Below, one piece after another: positions 1 to 8,988 of a DNA stretch of 64,000 bases. The notes below the pieces were generated by a model that did no database searches, was not told the DNA's origin, and saw only the letters and a program-made list of their open reading frames with translations. Source of the stretch: Alicyclobacillus fastidiosus (GTDB lineage Bacteria; Bacillota; Bacilli; Alicyclobacillales; Alicyclobacillaceae). Positions within the stretch are counted from its first letter, which is position 1. Each line of letters starts with the position of its first letter. The stretch lies in the NCBI RefSeq assembly GCF_026651875.1, contig NZ_CP104067.1:1736001-1800000 (forward strand), written 5' to 3'. Position numbers and translations under genes: made by a program.

Positions 1-1
1 C

Positions 2-943
2 GAGCTTCTTCAGGATTCAAAACGGTTGAGTGCAAAGGGATATTGGCCGTTCGGCCTGGCACTCGGTCCAGGTGAACAGGACTCAGCACCCAGTTGGTTT
101 GAACGTTACGTCATGACCTCGTTTTTTCAGTCGGACCTCTCGGCATTTGATGTGGATCACAACCAGTTCGAGACCGGGAGCCTCGATTACGCCGTAGGCG
201 TCAAAAAGGGGCTCTTCACAATGAAGGATCCGCGATACGCGGAGGCATTTAAACTTCTGAAGCAATTTTCAACTTATTGGGAACCGAACTCGGTCGATTA
301 CACAAGTGGTCCAAACGGGCAAAATCTCGCTTCGACCTGGCTCATGACGCCCTTTATCGACAACAAGCTGGCGATGGTATTTCTAACGAGCGGTGCATTT
401 TCACAGTTGAAACAGCTCGGCTGGACAGATAGCCAGTACGGTGTGATACCGTTCCCGAATATCACGAAATCGGCGACCCCTTATGCAGGAAATACCGACA
501 TTAGCTATGTGGTCAATGCGCCCACGGCCGATTGGCAGTACTACGTTTCAACAGAGAAGGCGGATCACACAATGACACCCGCGAAGCAGAAAGTCGTAGT
601 GGATTGGTTGAAATACATCACAACGCCAAAACACAGCGAAGAAGTGATCAATCAACGCGGGACGACCGTGCCGACCATGATCGGTACCAAAGCGGTGACG
701 GCTAGCCTGAAAACTGCGATTCAGCCACCTGACACCCTAAAACCCCCTGTTATCGTCGACGGTATCCTCGATAACACGTTGACACCTACGGCGGCCAATC
801 AAGGATACAAAATCCTTACTGGGTATTTGACCAATCAGCTCACATTCTCCCAATTTTCTGAACAGTGGGACGAGTTGATCGAACAGCAGACGGATGCGTG
901 GGCTGCACAAAATCACGTGGACTTGTCCAAATATCTCACGTAG
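2..943 (+). CDS. Sugar ABC transporter substrate-binding protein (5' end outside window)
   Basis: This is the C-terminal ~313 residues of an extracellular solute-binding protein of the carbohydrate-uptake (CUT1) type. The reading frame is open from base 2, so signal peptide, lipobox and start lie upstream of the window. The family captures a sugar outside the membrane and delivers it to a two-permease ABC importer. Visible family features are aromatic-rich stretches such as WPFG and the C-terminal repeats of Trp, Ala and Asn (SEQWDELIEQQTDAWA) common in this group. Two permease genes follow directly in the same direction, which fixes the assignment. No ATPase gene is present here, as usual where a shared MsmX-type ATPase serves several importers. 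The substrate cannot be read from the sequence. Confidence 0.85.
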   Translation, partial: ELLQDSKRLSAKGYWPFGLALGPGEQDSAPSWFERYVMTSFFQSDLSAFDVDHNQFETGSLDYAVGVKKGLFTMKDPRYAEAFKLLKQFSTYWEPNSVDYTSGPNGQNLASTWLMTPFIDNKLAMVFLTSGAFSQLKQLGWTDSQYGVIPFPNITKSATPYAGNTDISYVVNAPTADWQYYVSTEKADHTMTPAKQKVVVDWLKYITTPKHSEEVINQRGTTVPTMIGTKAVTASLKTAIQPPDTLKPPVIVDGILDNTLTPTAANQGYKILTGYLTNQLTFSQFSEQWDELIEQQTDAWAAQNHVDLSKYLT

Positions 944-1011
944 ATGGTTTTTGTTCTACAGGACATGACCACGGCGCATTAACCCATTCCTGTTCAAAGG
1001 AGGATTGTCAA

Positions 1012-1965
1012 TTGGGGAGAAACAGCAGTGTTGTGATTGACGATACGCATCCTGTCGTGGCGCCATCTACACGAGTCAAGAAGTCGAGGAGCAGTTGGCG
1101 GCACGTGCCATGGTGGATGATGCTGCCGTCGTTCATCTTGATCATCTGTTTATACTACTATCCTAGTGCAAGCACGTTAGTCTACTCCTTTTTTAACTGG
1201 AACGGATTTAGCAAGCCTAGCTTTGCGGGGTTAGCGAATTACGCAACTTACCTCAGTGCTCGTACGACACCGTTAGAGTGGTTACACCAGGGCATTATGA
1301 CGATAGGGATGGTGCTGGTCGCACTCGTCGTACCACTCGCCGCGGCGGTGGCGGTGAACGGTATCCAAAATCGGAGATTATCATATATCGTAAAGGTGCT
1401 GCTGGTGTTACCGATGGCCGTCCCATTTATCGTCAACCTGTCCATCTGGGCTTTCATATTCAACCCCTACCTCGGGCCGATCAATAAAATTCTGCGTTTT
1501 CTTGGACTCGGGGCACTTGCGAATGGGTGGTTAAGCGCTCCTCATGTCGCCATCTACGCCCTCATCGGGGTCGGGTTTCCTTGGGTGGCAGGACTCCCGT
1601 TTTTAATTTATCTAGCCGGATTGCAAGGAGTGAGCCATGAACTCTACGATGCGTTTGCCATCGATAGCGGCAGTTCGTGGAAGCGCTTTCGAAACGTCGA
1701 TCTCCCTGCCTTACGTGGCCAAATTAAGCTCGTGGTCATCTTGTCGGTCATCGGATCGATGCAGAACTTCATTATGATCCTCCTATTGACGAACGGAGGA
1801 CCGGGCTACGCCACCCAGGTGCCTGGGCTCTCCATGTATACGGCGGCATTCAACAATGATGAATACGGGCTCGGAGCTGCGATTGGCACGGTGTTGTTCG
1901 TTGTGATTGCGGTCATCACAGTGGTTTATATGATCATGGACAGGAGGCGGGGAGATGAAAAATAG
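1012..1965 (+). CDS. Sugar ABC transporter permease, MalF/UgpA type
   Basis: Integral membrane permease of a CUT1 sugar importer, 317 residues. TTG at 1012 is chosen as start because AAAGGAGG lies at 996-1003 with 8-base spacing; the frame stays open further upstream but over the end of the previous gene. A ~30-residue cytoplasmic Arg/Ser-rich leader is followed by about six membrane segments (WWMMLPSFILIICLYYYPSA first). The EAA loop that contacts the ATPase is visible as ELYDAFAIDSGSSWKRFRNVDLPAL, cut here into ELYDAFAIDSGSSW and KRFRNVDLPAL. It overlaps the next permease gene by 11 bases, indicating translational coupling. Confidence 0.92.
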   Translation: MGRNSSVVIDDTHPVVAPSTRVKKSRSSWRHVPWWMMLPSFILIICLYYYPSASTLVYSFFNWNGFSKPSFAGLANYATYLSARTTPLEWLHQGIMTIGMVLVALVVPLAAAVAVNGIQNRRLSYIVKVLLVLPMAVPFIVNLSIWAFIFNPYLGPINKILRFLGLGALANGWLSAPHVAIYALIGVGFPWVAGLPFLIYLAGLQGVSHELYDAFAIDSGSSWKRFRNVDLPALRGQIKLVVILSVIGSMQNFIMILLLTNGGPGYATQVPGLSMYTAAFNNDEYGLGAAIGTVLFVVIAVITVVYMIMDRRRGDEK

Positions 1966-2782
1966 GAGCTGGAAGGCAGTAGGGCGCCTCGCATTCCTTG
2001 TCATCGTGCTGATTCCAACCTATTATCCGCTGTTTATCATGGTTGAGAATTCCCTAAAAAGTACCACCAACTATGTCAAAGATCCCTTGGGCTGGCCATC
2101 GCAACTGATCTGGCACAACTATGCGGCCGCTTGGAGCGGGGTTCATCAGTATTTTTGGAACACGCTCTACGTTGGGATCCTTTCCGTGATCATCGGTCTT
2201 GTCGCCGCTGCGATGAGTGCCTATGTATTTGCTCGTTACGAATTCCCCGCAAAAGAGGTGTTCTTTGCACTATATCTCGGTTTGCTGATGATTCCTGGCG
2301 TGTTAACACTGATTGGACAATTCTTAGAAATTAAGAACTTCGGGTTAATCAATACGAGGTGGTCGTTGATATTACCGTATGCCGCTGGCTCACAAGCACT
2401 GGGCGTCTTTATTCTGCGCACGTTTTTTTCCTCCATTCCGGAAGACCTGTTTGAGGCTGCACGCGTCGACGGGGCGAGCCCTGCTTATATGTTCTTACGT
2501 ATCGCCGTGCCGCTGGCGATTCCCAGCCTAGGAACGGTATCGATTCTGGGGATCCTCAATGTCTGGGGAGATTACCTCTGGCCGACTTTAGCCCTTAGCA
2601 GCTCCAGTAAATACACCATTTCCGCTGGCATCATGCAGTACGCTGGAAGTTTCACCACCCTGGTCCCGCAAGGAAATATCTTCGCCGCCTACGTGATTGC
2701 CGCAGTGCCCGTGGTCATCTTAATTGGGCTCACGATGCGATATTATCTCTCGGGCATTCTCGGTGGCTCGTTGAAGCTGTGA
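1955..2782 (+). CDS. Sugar ABC transporter permease, MalG/UgpE type
   Basis: Second membrane permease of the sugar importer, 275 residues, six predicted membrane segments. It starts at ATG 1955 inside the end of the preceding permease (AGGAGG-like purine run just upstream), so the pair is translated together and should form the heterodimeric channel. The EAA loop is present (EDLFEAARVDGAS, then the PLAIPSLGT segment). The C-terminus YYLSGILGGSLKL is typical of MalG-type permeases (usual ending near GLTAGAVKG). It is followed by a convergent AraC-type regulator, which probably controls the importer. Confidence 0.93.
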   Translation: MKNRSWKAVGRLAFLVIVLIPTYYPLFIMVENSLKSTTNYVKDPLGWPSQLIWHNYAAAWSGVHQYFWNTLYVGILSVIIGLVAAAMSAYVFARYEFPAKEVFFALYLGLLMIPGVLTLIGQFLEIKNFGLINTRWSLILPYAAGSQALGVFILRTFFSSIPEDLFEAARVDGASPAYMFLRIAVPLAIPSLGTVSILGILNVWGDYLWPTLALSSSSKYTISAGIMQYAGSFTTLVPQGNIFAAYVIAAVPVVILIGLTMRYYLSGILGGSLKL

Positions 2783-2835
2783 CAGCGGGCACAGGGTTCG
2801 CACAGAATTTTGCTGGGTCGGCGGAGGCGTTCACA

Positions 2836-3735
2836 TCACACCTCTGTGCTCTGCTTTTTAAACTGGCCCGGCGTGATTCCAGTGACCGACTTAAAACTGC
2901 GACAAAAGTAATGGACACTAGAATAGCCCAGTGCTTCGGCGGCTTCTTGTGCCGTATCCGTGACGAGGAGCATTTCCTTTGCTCTCTGAATCCGTTCAAG
3001 AATTTGATATTGTTTCGGCGAACGCCCCATCACGTCTCGAAATAGTGTTGCAAAGTAGGTGGGGTGGTAGCCGCAGAGCGTGGCCAATTCAGGAACCGAC
3101 CAATGTTTGTGTGGCGATTGCCGGATAGCGTCTAAAGCAGGGGCAATTCTATGCCTCCCATCTGGTTGTGCCATGTGCTGAATGTGGTGGCGGACGATGG
3201 TGATCAGCAATTCAGTCAGGAGAGCGCGAAGCATCATCCTATGCTCCATCGGTTGCCTTCGATGCTCGTCCACGATGCGCATGAATAGGTCTTCCAGGTG
3301 AGGAATGGTGCAATAGTGCGGAAACTCCACGTCTCCATACTCATCTACAACGATTGCATAGGTCGACGCTACCGCCGACAGTTCCTCCTCGTGACAATCT
3401 CGAATGCCTGTAACGGGGTGAACCGCGGTCAAGGAGTCACTTTTCCAACTGTAATGGATGCTCGTAAACGAGAAGGGATCCGTCTCGGACGACACAATTT
3501 TATGTGGGTTGGTGGGTCCGTAAAAGACACAGTCTCCAGCGCTAAGGGACAACGTCTCACATCCGAGATAGAGAACGGCATTCCCTTTTACGACGTATAA
3601 CAACTGACAATCGGGAATGATTCTAGGCCCCCACGTTTGACCAGGGGTAGTCTGCATCCGATTCGCAAAGTTCACGGTGGGGGTGAGCTCATAAAGTCGC
3701 CCCACAGGTATCCGAATAGTCCGTTGATCGTCCAT
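2836..3735 (-). CDS. AraC-family transcriptional regulator with cupin sensor domain
   Basis: 299-residue regulator. The N-terminal half is a cupin-like sugar-binding domain (CQLLYVVKGNAVLYLG, GDCVFYGPTNPHKI). The last ~100 residues are the double helix-turn-helix of AraC: first helix pair WSVPELATLCGYHPTYFATL with the signature LFRDVMGRSPKQYQ, second QEAAEALGYSSVHYFCRSFK and the closing TGITPGQFKK. It is convergent with the sugar permease operon and divergent from the dioxygenase gene, so it may regulate either. There is no clear ribosome site before ATG 3735, so the start is tentative. Activation by a sugar ligand is family knowledge, not shown here. Confidence 0.92.
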   Translation of the reverse strand: MDDQRTIRIPVGRLYELTPTVNFANRMQTTPGQTWGPRIIPDCQLLYVVKGNAVLYLGCETLSLSAGDCVFYGPTNPHKIVSSETDPFSFTSIHYSWKSDSLTAVHPVTGIRDCHEEELSAVASTYAIVVDEYGDVEFPHYCTIPHLEDLFMRIVDEHRRQPMEHRMMLRALLTELLITIVRHHIQHMAQPDGRHRIAPALDAIRQSPHKHWSVPELATLCGYHPTYFATLFRDVMGRSPKQYQILERIQRAKEMLLVTDTAQEAAEALGYSSVHYFCRSFKSVTGITPGQFKKQSTEV

Positions 3736-3855
3736 GCCAATTGTTTCGCGATGGAGTCGATAAATCCTGCGAAAAGTGCAATTTCATCATTGGAAACTCC
3801 AACGACATACTTGGAAAAGAGATCTACAGTGGTAATAACGATAACTCGTTGTAAA

Positions 3856-3882
3856 TGACACATTGTGTTTTGTGCAATGTCA
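3856..3882. promoter_or_regulatory. Imperfect inverted repeat between araC-type gene and phyH-like gene
   Basis: TGACACATTG and CAATGTCA face each other around a short spacer in the intergenic space between the divergent regulator and the dioxygenase-like gene. It is a candidate binding site for the AraC-type protein. No convincing sigma-A promoter was placed next to it. Confidence 0.3.
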
Positions 3883-3960
3883 AAGGACATGAACTGGCAC
3901 ACAGGATGCGCACCTGCCCCAAAGTTATCGTGTCATTTTGGAATGAGGGAGGAAGACGTG

Positions 3961-4779
3961 ATGCTGACGAAACAACAACTGGAAACGTTCGAGAAAAACG
4001 GGTTTTTAAAGGGTGATGTCGTTTTGCGCGACGAGGAAGTCGACGAACTGCGCAAGGATTTAGACCGGGTCATGGAAGGGAAGTCGGTGAAAAAGCCCGT
4101 ATTGAATCGCAACATGCTCGAGGAACACGGCCACGGCATGGCTATGACCAAAAGACCAACGGTCATCCAAATCGTGAATATGTGGATGACTAGTGACGCG
4201 TATCTTCGCCATGCAGCCAACCCGACTATTTGTGAAGAAGTGGCACAGCTTTGTCGAACAACCGCCCTAAGGATATGGCATGACCAAGTCCAATACAAGC
4301 CGCCTCTAATTGGGGGACCGGGTAACTGGCACCAAGACCATCCGGCGTGGCCCATCATCCAACCAGCAGATCTTGTGAGCGCATGGGTAGCATTGGACGA
4401 TGCCACCGTTGAAAACGGTTGCATGTGGATGGTGCCGGGCAGTCATAAGTGGGGAAATCAGAGTCAATACATCTCGGATACAAATGATTTTAAAGCCATG
4501 CACAACGACCCAACACAATTACCGGACGGTGCCAAGGTTGAATGCGTCCCGTTTGAGATCAAAAAGGGGCAGGTAGGCTACCATCATTGTCTTACATGGC
4601 ACGGGAGTGGACCGAATCGAAGCCAAAGAAAACGCCGCGCCATCGCCGTGCATTACATGCCAGAACACATCCGTTTTGAGCCGAGTGGCCATCATCCAAT
4701 GGAAGACTACATCATGGTTCCAGCAGGAGAGCGCTTAACAGGTGAAAGTTTTCCGCTCGTTTATGAGCGGGACAAATAA
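3961..4779 (+). CDS. Phytanoyl-CoA dioxygenase (PhyH) family protein
   Basis: 272-residue member of the PhyH family of Fe(II)/2-oxoglutarate-dependent oxygenases. ATG 3961 is preferred because GAGGGAGG stands at 3944-3951; an open frame continues upstream without a ribosome site. The facial metal triad is visible: H124 and D126 in NWHQDHPAW, and distal H214 in LTWHGSGPN, followed by arginines (R220, R224 region) that would bind the 2-oxoglutarate carboxylate. The middle contains AWVALDDATVENGCMWMVPG, the usual core strand of the family. In sugar-uptake neighbourhoods such proteins are annotated widely but substrates are mostly unknown. Its own substrate cannot be inferred. Confidence 0.88.
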   Translation: MLTKQQLETFEKNGFLKGDVVLRDEEVDELRKDLDRVMEGKSVKKPVLNRNMLEEHGHGMAMTKRPTVIQIVNMWMTSDAYLRHAANPTICEEVAQLCRTTALRIWHDQVQYKPPLIGGPGNWHQDHPAWPIIQPADLVSAWVALDDATVENGCMWMVPGSHKWGNQSQYISDTNDFKAMHNDPTQLPDGAKVECVPFEIKKGQVGYHHCLTWHGSGPNRSQRKRRAIAVHYMPEHIRFEPSGHHPMEDYIMVPAGERLTGESFPLVYERDK

Positions 4780-4824
4780 TGCGACTTGCCTCACCACCTG
4801 AACGAAACAATGGCCACTGCGAAC

Positions 4825-5742
4825 CTAGTTGCGGTGGCCCAGGTACTTCGTGAAAAATTGTGTCACACGCTGTTCGTAGGTCGCTGGCTCCACGTCGTAT
4901 GCACCCACGTGTTTTGCGCCTGGGACGAGCCACAGGGAATCGTCGGGATCGCGCTGTAGTTCCCGATACAGTTCCTCGCTATTCTGCATGGGGATCGTCG
5001 TATCGGCCTCACCTGCGATAAGTAGGATCGGTCGCGGTTTTGCAGATGCTAAATCTTTGAGTGGATCGGCTTTTGCGGGGTCGAGCTGGAAGAAATGCTT
5101 CATCTCCCAGAAGATCTCATCGTTAAACGGAAATGCGGGCAGGTGCGTCCACACGGTCATGTTTGAATCCAGGTACGTCTGTAAATCGGCGAACGGGCTG
5201 TCGGCGACGGTGGCTTTCACGTCCGTGTCCTCTGCAGTGGCTTCTAACGCGGTGGATGCACCCATCGAATAGCCGATGATGCCAATATTTGAGTAGCCAA
5301 GGGACTTCGCGTAATCAACCGCGCCCAACAAATCGCGCACCTCGTATTCCCCCACGCTGACTTCCTTCCCCGGAGAGTCCCCTTCATCTCGAAAGTCGAA
5401 CAGGATGACAGAAAATCCCGCATCGTGAAGTGCTTTGGCTGTTGGCAACGACGGGTGATCAAGTATGCGATTTTCTCTGTAGCCGTGCGCTTCGATGACC
5501 ACCCTATTCGTCCTCGACGCAGCCGGAATGAGCCAACCGGACAAGGATAGCTTGTCGATTCTCGATGGGAAGTGAATGTTTTGGTACGGCAGCCGAATTG
5601 CGCCCGGCGTTTCTGTCACAGGTTTTGGCGTAGGATGCGTCAGCTTGAAACCGACGATGTAGGAAACCGTCATCGTACCGAGGAATAAGACAATTACAGT
5701 GGAAAGAACGAACGTTCCCAATCTCTTGTACACTCGTCTCAT
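4825..5742 (-). CDS. Membrane-anchored alpha/beta hydrolase
   Basis: Serine hydrolase of the alpha/beta fold, 305 residues from ATG 5742. One N-terminal membrane segment (GTFVLSTVIVLFLGTMTVSY) should hold the domain outside the cytoplasm. The catalytic triad can be read as S160 in GYSMGAS, D247 in GEADTTIP and H278 in AKHVGAY; the oxyanion region is the HGYREN turn. The start is uncertain: AATGGGGA precedes ATG 5742, but the frame is open to 5853 with in-frame ATG 5805 lacking a ribosome site. Similar Bacilli proteins are called cell-envelope or carboxyl-esterase-like hydrolases. Substrate unknown. Confidence 0.85.
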   Translation of the reverse strand: MRRVYKRLGTFVLSTVIVLFLGTMTVSYIVGFKLTHPTPKPVTETPGAIRLPYQNIHFPSRIDKLSLSGWLIPAASRTNRVVIEAHGYRENRILDHPSLPTAKALHDAGFSVILFDFRDEGDSPGKEVSVGEYEVRDLLGAVDYAKSLGYSNIGIIGYSMGASTALEATAEDTDVKATVADSPFADLQTYLDSNMTVWTHLPAFPFNDEIFWEMKHFFQLDPAKADPLKDLASAKPRPILLIAGEADTTIPMQNSEELYRELQRDPDDSLWLVPGAKHVGAYDVEPATYEQRVTQFFTKYLGHRN

Positions 5743-6006
5743 CCTGAAAATCCCCATTCCGCATGGAAGCGCTACCGCCATGAGTAGAAAATACAGATAT
5801 TTCATATAACAGTCAATGGCTTTGCAACCGTTGATGGATGAAGTAAGAGACAAGCTAGTTTCCGCAAACTGCCGGGGGTAAAAAATTCATAGAGGGTGAA
5901 GTTTGCATTATTCGTGGTACATTATGACTGTGACTTACGGGAAAACTATCCATTGTGGATGTTGTTGTACCCGCGAGATATTCAGCTGTATTGGAGGGCA
6001 CACATC

Positions 6007-7887
6007 TTGGTCACAACACTAAAACGGCTGCTCATTGGCCGTCCGTTAAAAACGCGTGAAATTGGCCACGCAAAAATCGGCGTGATCAAGGGGATGGCCG
6101 TGATGACGCCGGACGCGCTTTCTAGCGTCGCTTATGCCACGGATCAAATGGAATTAGTGCTAGCGTCTGTAATTGGTGCGGCAAGTTCGAAAGCGTATAT
6201 CTCGAACGTCTTGGGCTTTTCGATGTTGGGTACGTTTATTATCGTCGCGTTGGCTTTTTTATTGTATTTTGCCTATCGCAGCATCATTCAGGAGTATCCT
6301 CGCGGTGGTGGCGCATATGCCATTGGACTGCACGACTTGGGCAAGTATTGGGGGCTATCTGCAGCCTCGACATTGATTGTGGGCTACACGTTGACCGTGG
6401 CCGTATCGATTGCTGCAGGAATTGACGCGATTGGGCCAGTTATCCCTCTCATCGGTCATCATAAACTGATTGTAAACATCGTATTGACGCTGATGATCAT
6501 GTTGATTAACTTGCGTGGCACGAGTGAGTCGGCAAACGTATTTGTTCCTTTTACTTACATTTTTATTGGTTGTATTCTGCTTCTCGGCGCGACTGCAGTC
6601 GTCAAAGCCCTAATTCATCCTTCCAGCATTCACGTCCCATCTCTGACCGGGATGCATGCCGTACAGGGAATGGGCCTGTTCCTGTTCCTGAGGATGTTCG
6701 CCAGCGGATGTAGTGCGTTGACAGGTGTTGAAGCCGTGTCGAATTCGGTGCCGGTATTTAAAGAGCCTTCGCCTGCCAGGGCGCAGCGGCTTCTCCTCAC
6801 ACTTGTGGTCACTTTGAGCGTCCTGTTCATGATTGTGTCTGGGACATCGATGCTGCATGGCCTGAAGTACAATCCAGATGTGCCTCTCATTAACCAGGAA
6901 TCGATGATTTTGTTTGGAACGCACGGGTTTGGGTACATCGTTACGGTCATCGTTTCGATGTCCACCATGTGCATCTTGGCGATTGCCGCGAACACTGCGT
7001 TTACTGGGTGCCCGGCACTCTGGTCATCGATGGCTCGCGATGGATTTATGCCACGTTGGCTGTTACATAAAGGAGACCGACTCGTTTATAGCAATGGCAT
7101 TGTGTTCCTGACGCTCATTTCGTTGATTTTAACCATTGGCTTTGATGCAAAAGTAAGTGGTTTGATGCCTCTTTATGGTGTGTCCGTCTTTTATACATTT
7201 AGCGTTTCGCAACTTGGGATGCTGGTGCGCACTCTCCGAAACCGAGAGGGAAAATGGGTTTCCCGGGCCTGCGGGAGTGGTTGTGGGTTTGCATTAACCG
7301 CTGCAGCATGTTTGATATTTGGGATCACGCGGTTCACCAGTGGCGCATGGCTCGTGATTGTCTGTGTTCCATTGATGGTCATTATGTTCAGTAAAATTCA
7401 ACGACATTATCGGGAAATACGGGAGGAACTAAAGTACGACTTTTCGCGCCCGCTTCAGCCAGACAGAGACAGTATTACACTTGTACCGATTGCGTCGGTA
7501 AATAAGTCTTCAGTCCATGCGCTCGAGTACGCGCTGGCGAATTTTAAACACGTTGTAGCGGTCTCGGTGATTGCCCAGAACAGCCAAGAAGAGGCGGACG
7601 AGGTGGAACGGACCCTACGGGCACAGTGGGAGCGGTTAAATTCTGGCGTGCGCTTGGTGGTGATTCACTCGCAGTACAGATCTGTAGCCAGACGAATTCA
7701 GCGGTTTGTCGATCTCGAGTTGGACAGGTACGATCCTGAGGACATCACGGTGGTCGTACCGCAGTTTATAACGAAGAAATGGTGGCATACACTGCTCCAC
7801 AATAAAACAGGTAGTATCCTGATGGCGTGGTTGGTCTTGAGTAAGTCTGTGAAGGTCATAGCAGTACCGTATCGACTGAAACGATAG
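6007..7887 (+). CDS. kimA: KimA-type potassium transporter (APC superfamily)
   Basis: 626-residue multi-spanning membrane protein, close in layout to the high-affinity K+/H+ symporter KimA (YdaO) of Bacillus subtilis: N-terminal RLLIGRPLKT, then the DALSSVAYATDQ segment, the PRGGGAYAIG loop and the FASGCSALTGVEAVSN signature, about 12 membrane helices and a ~150-residue cytoplasmic C-terminal domain ending in FITKKWWHTLLHN and PYRLKR, matching the KimA ending. TTG 6007 is taken as start because GGAGG lies at 5993-5997. It is a single-gene unit followed by a hairpin at 7932. In B. subtilis kimA is preceded by a c-di-AMP riboswitch; none was recognised here, though the ~150-base leader is short. 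Confidence 0.88.
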   Translation: MVTTLKRLLIGRPLKTREIGHAKIGVIKGMAVMTPDALSSVAYATDQMELVLASVIGAASSKAYISNVLGFSMLGTFIIVALAFLLYFAYRSIIQEYPRGGGAYAIGLHDLGKYWGLSAASTLIVGYTLTVAVSIAAGIDAIGPVIPLIGHHKLIVNIVLTLMIMLINLRGTSESANVFVPFTYIFIGCILLLGATAVVKALIHPSSIHVPSLTGMHAVQGMGLFLFLRMFASGCSALTGVEAVSNSVPVFKEPSPARAQRLLLTLVVTLSVLFMIVSGTSMLHGLKYNPDVPLINQESMILFGTHGFGYIVTVIVSMSTMCILAIAANTAFTGCPALWSSMARDGFMPRWLLHKGDRLVYSNGIVFLTLISLILTIGFDAKVSGLMPLYGVSVFYTFSVSQLGMLVRTLRNREGKWVSRACGSGCGFALTAAACLIFGITRFTSGAWLVIVCVPLMVIMFSKIQRHYREIREELKYDFSRPLQPDRDSITLVPIASVNKSSVHALEYALANFKHVVAVSVIAQNSQEEADEVERTLRAQWERLNSGVRLVVIHSQYRSVARRIQRFVDLELDRYDPEDITVVVPQFITKKWWHTLLHNKTGSILMAWLVLSKSVKVIAVPYRLKR

Positions 7888-7931
7888 CGGCCAACATCCG
7901 CGCTTTTGCACGCCTCAGTCAACCAGCAAAC

Positions 7932-7957
7932 GGGCAGTCGGTGGATGTGGACTGCCC
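7932..7957 (+). terminator. Hairpin after kimA
   Basis: GGGCAGTC and GACTGCCC form a perfect 8-bp stem 45 bases after the kimA stop, followed only by TTC. It is a probable weak terminator. The rest of 7888-8241 shows no gene. Confidence 0.5.
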
Positions 7958-8241
7958 TTCATAGGGTGCGAATTTTGAACGGTCTAACCAGGTGCTGATG
8001 CTTTAGTTTGCGCAGACAGAACCAAAACATGATAACCAGCCTGGGCAGCCTCAGCTCATTTGCTTCTTGTAGCACTGGTGCTTGTCTTGTTTCTGGTGTC
8101 TGACAACTGTAGTAGCCGCTAAGAGACGATTCCGGCGCTCACGGTATTTTAGATTGTTTAAATTTTCAATGGACCTTCAACATTCATACGATACACTACA
8201 TCTCGTTGATGTGACGATTCACTTTCTAACCCCTTAACTTC

Positions 8242-8271
8242 GCCCTTGCAGAAATGCGAGGGCATTTTTTT
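8242..8271 (+). terminator. Rho-independent terminator with no gene directly before it
   Basis: GCCCTTGCA, loop GAAA, TGCGAGGGC, then a run of seven T. This is a strong terminator. About 280 bases separate it from the kimA hairpin with no open frame, so an unannotated small RNA may end here. Confidence 0.75.
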
Positions 8272-8392
8272 GCTGAGTTGCGAGGTGTCTGTGCATATCG
8301 AGGACTCCACAGCCGTGTTCCCCGCTTTCTGAGTGCGTAAGACGTCACGAGATAACAGGACATCCTATCCCTTGGGAGGAGGTGAGATAAAC

Positions 8393-8497
8393 TTGCAGGA
8401 GACCGTGAAACCTAAACCAGTTCAACCTGTTCAAGCAAAACCGGTAGAGCCCGTGATCAGGGCGAAGCCTCCAAAGCAAAAGCCCGCCAATTTGTAA
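8393..8497 (+). CDS. 34-residue Pro/Lys/Val-rich peptide
   Basis: TTG 8393 follows an excellent ribosome site, GGGAGGAGGTGA at 8374-8385. The product is LQETVKPKPVQPVQ then AKPVEPVIRAKPPK and QKPANL: almost every third or fourth residue is proline, with PxP and KP repeats and a strong positive charge. No signal peptide or membrane segment. A GC-rich hairpin follows seven bases after the stop. The combination of ideal ribosome site, biased composition and following hairpin supports a real gene. No family recognised; low-complexity basic peptides of this kind occur in spores, but that is only a guess. Confidence 0.55.
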   Translation: MQETVKPKPVQPVQAKPVEPVIRAKPPKQKPANL

Positions 8498-8503
8498 CAG
8501 CGT

Positions 8504-8531
8504 GGGGCGGTCACATCCGCGTGGTCGCCCC
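8504..8531 (+). terminator. GC-rich hairpin after the Pro/Lys peptide gene
   Basis: GGGGCGGTCAC pairs with GTGGTCGCCCC, with one mismatch and a short loop. There is no T run, so termination is likely but unproven. Confidence 0.5.
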
Positions 8532-8785
8532 TTGTCGTGGACGCAACTGCAGCACGCTTGCGCCGTTTCAATGTTCTTTCGAGGTAGGTTGTCTATAATT
8601 CATGTTGCCAGGAGTTGCAGTCGCCTAATTTCGACAGACTTCGCTCATGTAACAACGTATACTTGTACTGGGCCTTTTCTAGGTAGGGGCGACGTATGTG
8701 GTCGCCATCGCTGTTAGCGTGATGGTTGGGGCTAGCAGTGGCCCATAGTTACAGTGAACTACAATGGACGAAAGAGGTGTTGAAT

Positions 8786-8911
8786 GTGAATGAAGACGAG
8801 AACTTCCCATTTCTGATAGAGCAGACTGTACAGCGTGTAAGCGCTTACGAGATTACTTCCGATTCCCGGAAGTCTGTGACTGAAACAACACAATCGGAGA
8901 CTGAAGAGTAG
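8786..8911 (+). CDS. Small acidic hypothetical protein (41 aa)
   Basis: GTG 8786 is preceded by AAAGAGGTG at 8771-8779. The product is acidic and hydrophilic (starts VNEDENFPFLIEQTV, ends TETTQSETEE) with no membrane segment. The frame is also open upstream, but the ribosome site favours this start; TTG 8780 is the alternative. No family recognised. It stands alone between hairpins. Confidence 0.45.
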   Translation: MNEDENFPFLIEQTVQRVSAYEITSDSRKSVTETTQSETEE

Positions 8912-8988
8912 ATGTTTGTCGGACGACGAAGGTGACCACGACTGGCGAGGATTGATCTCGGTTGCGCATAATCCGTCGGCCCCCTACA

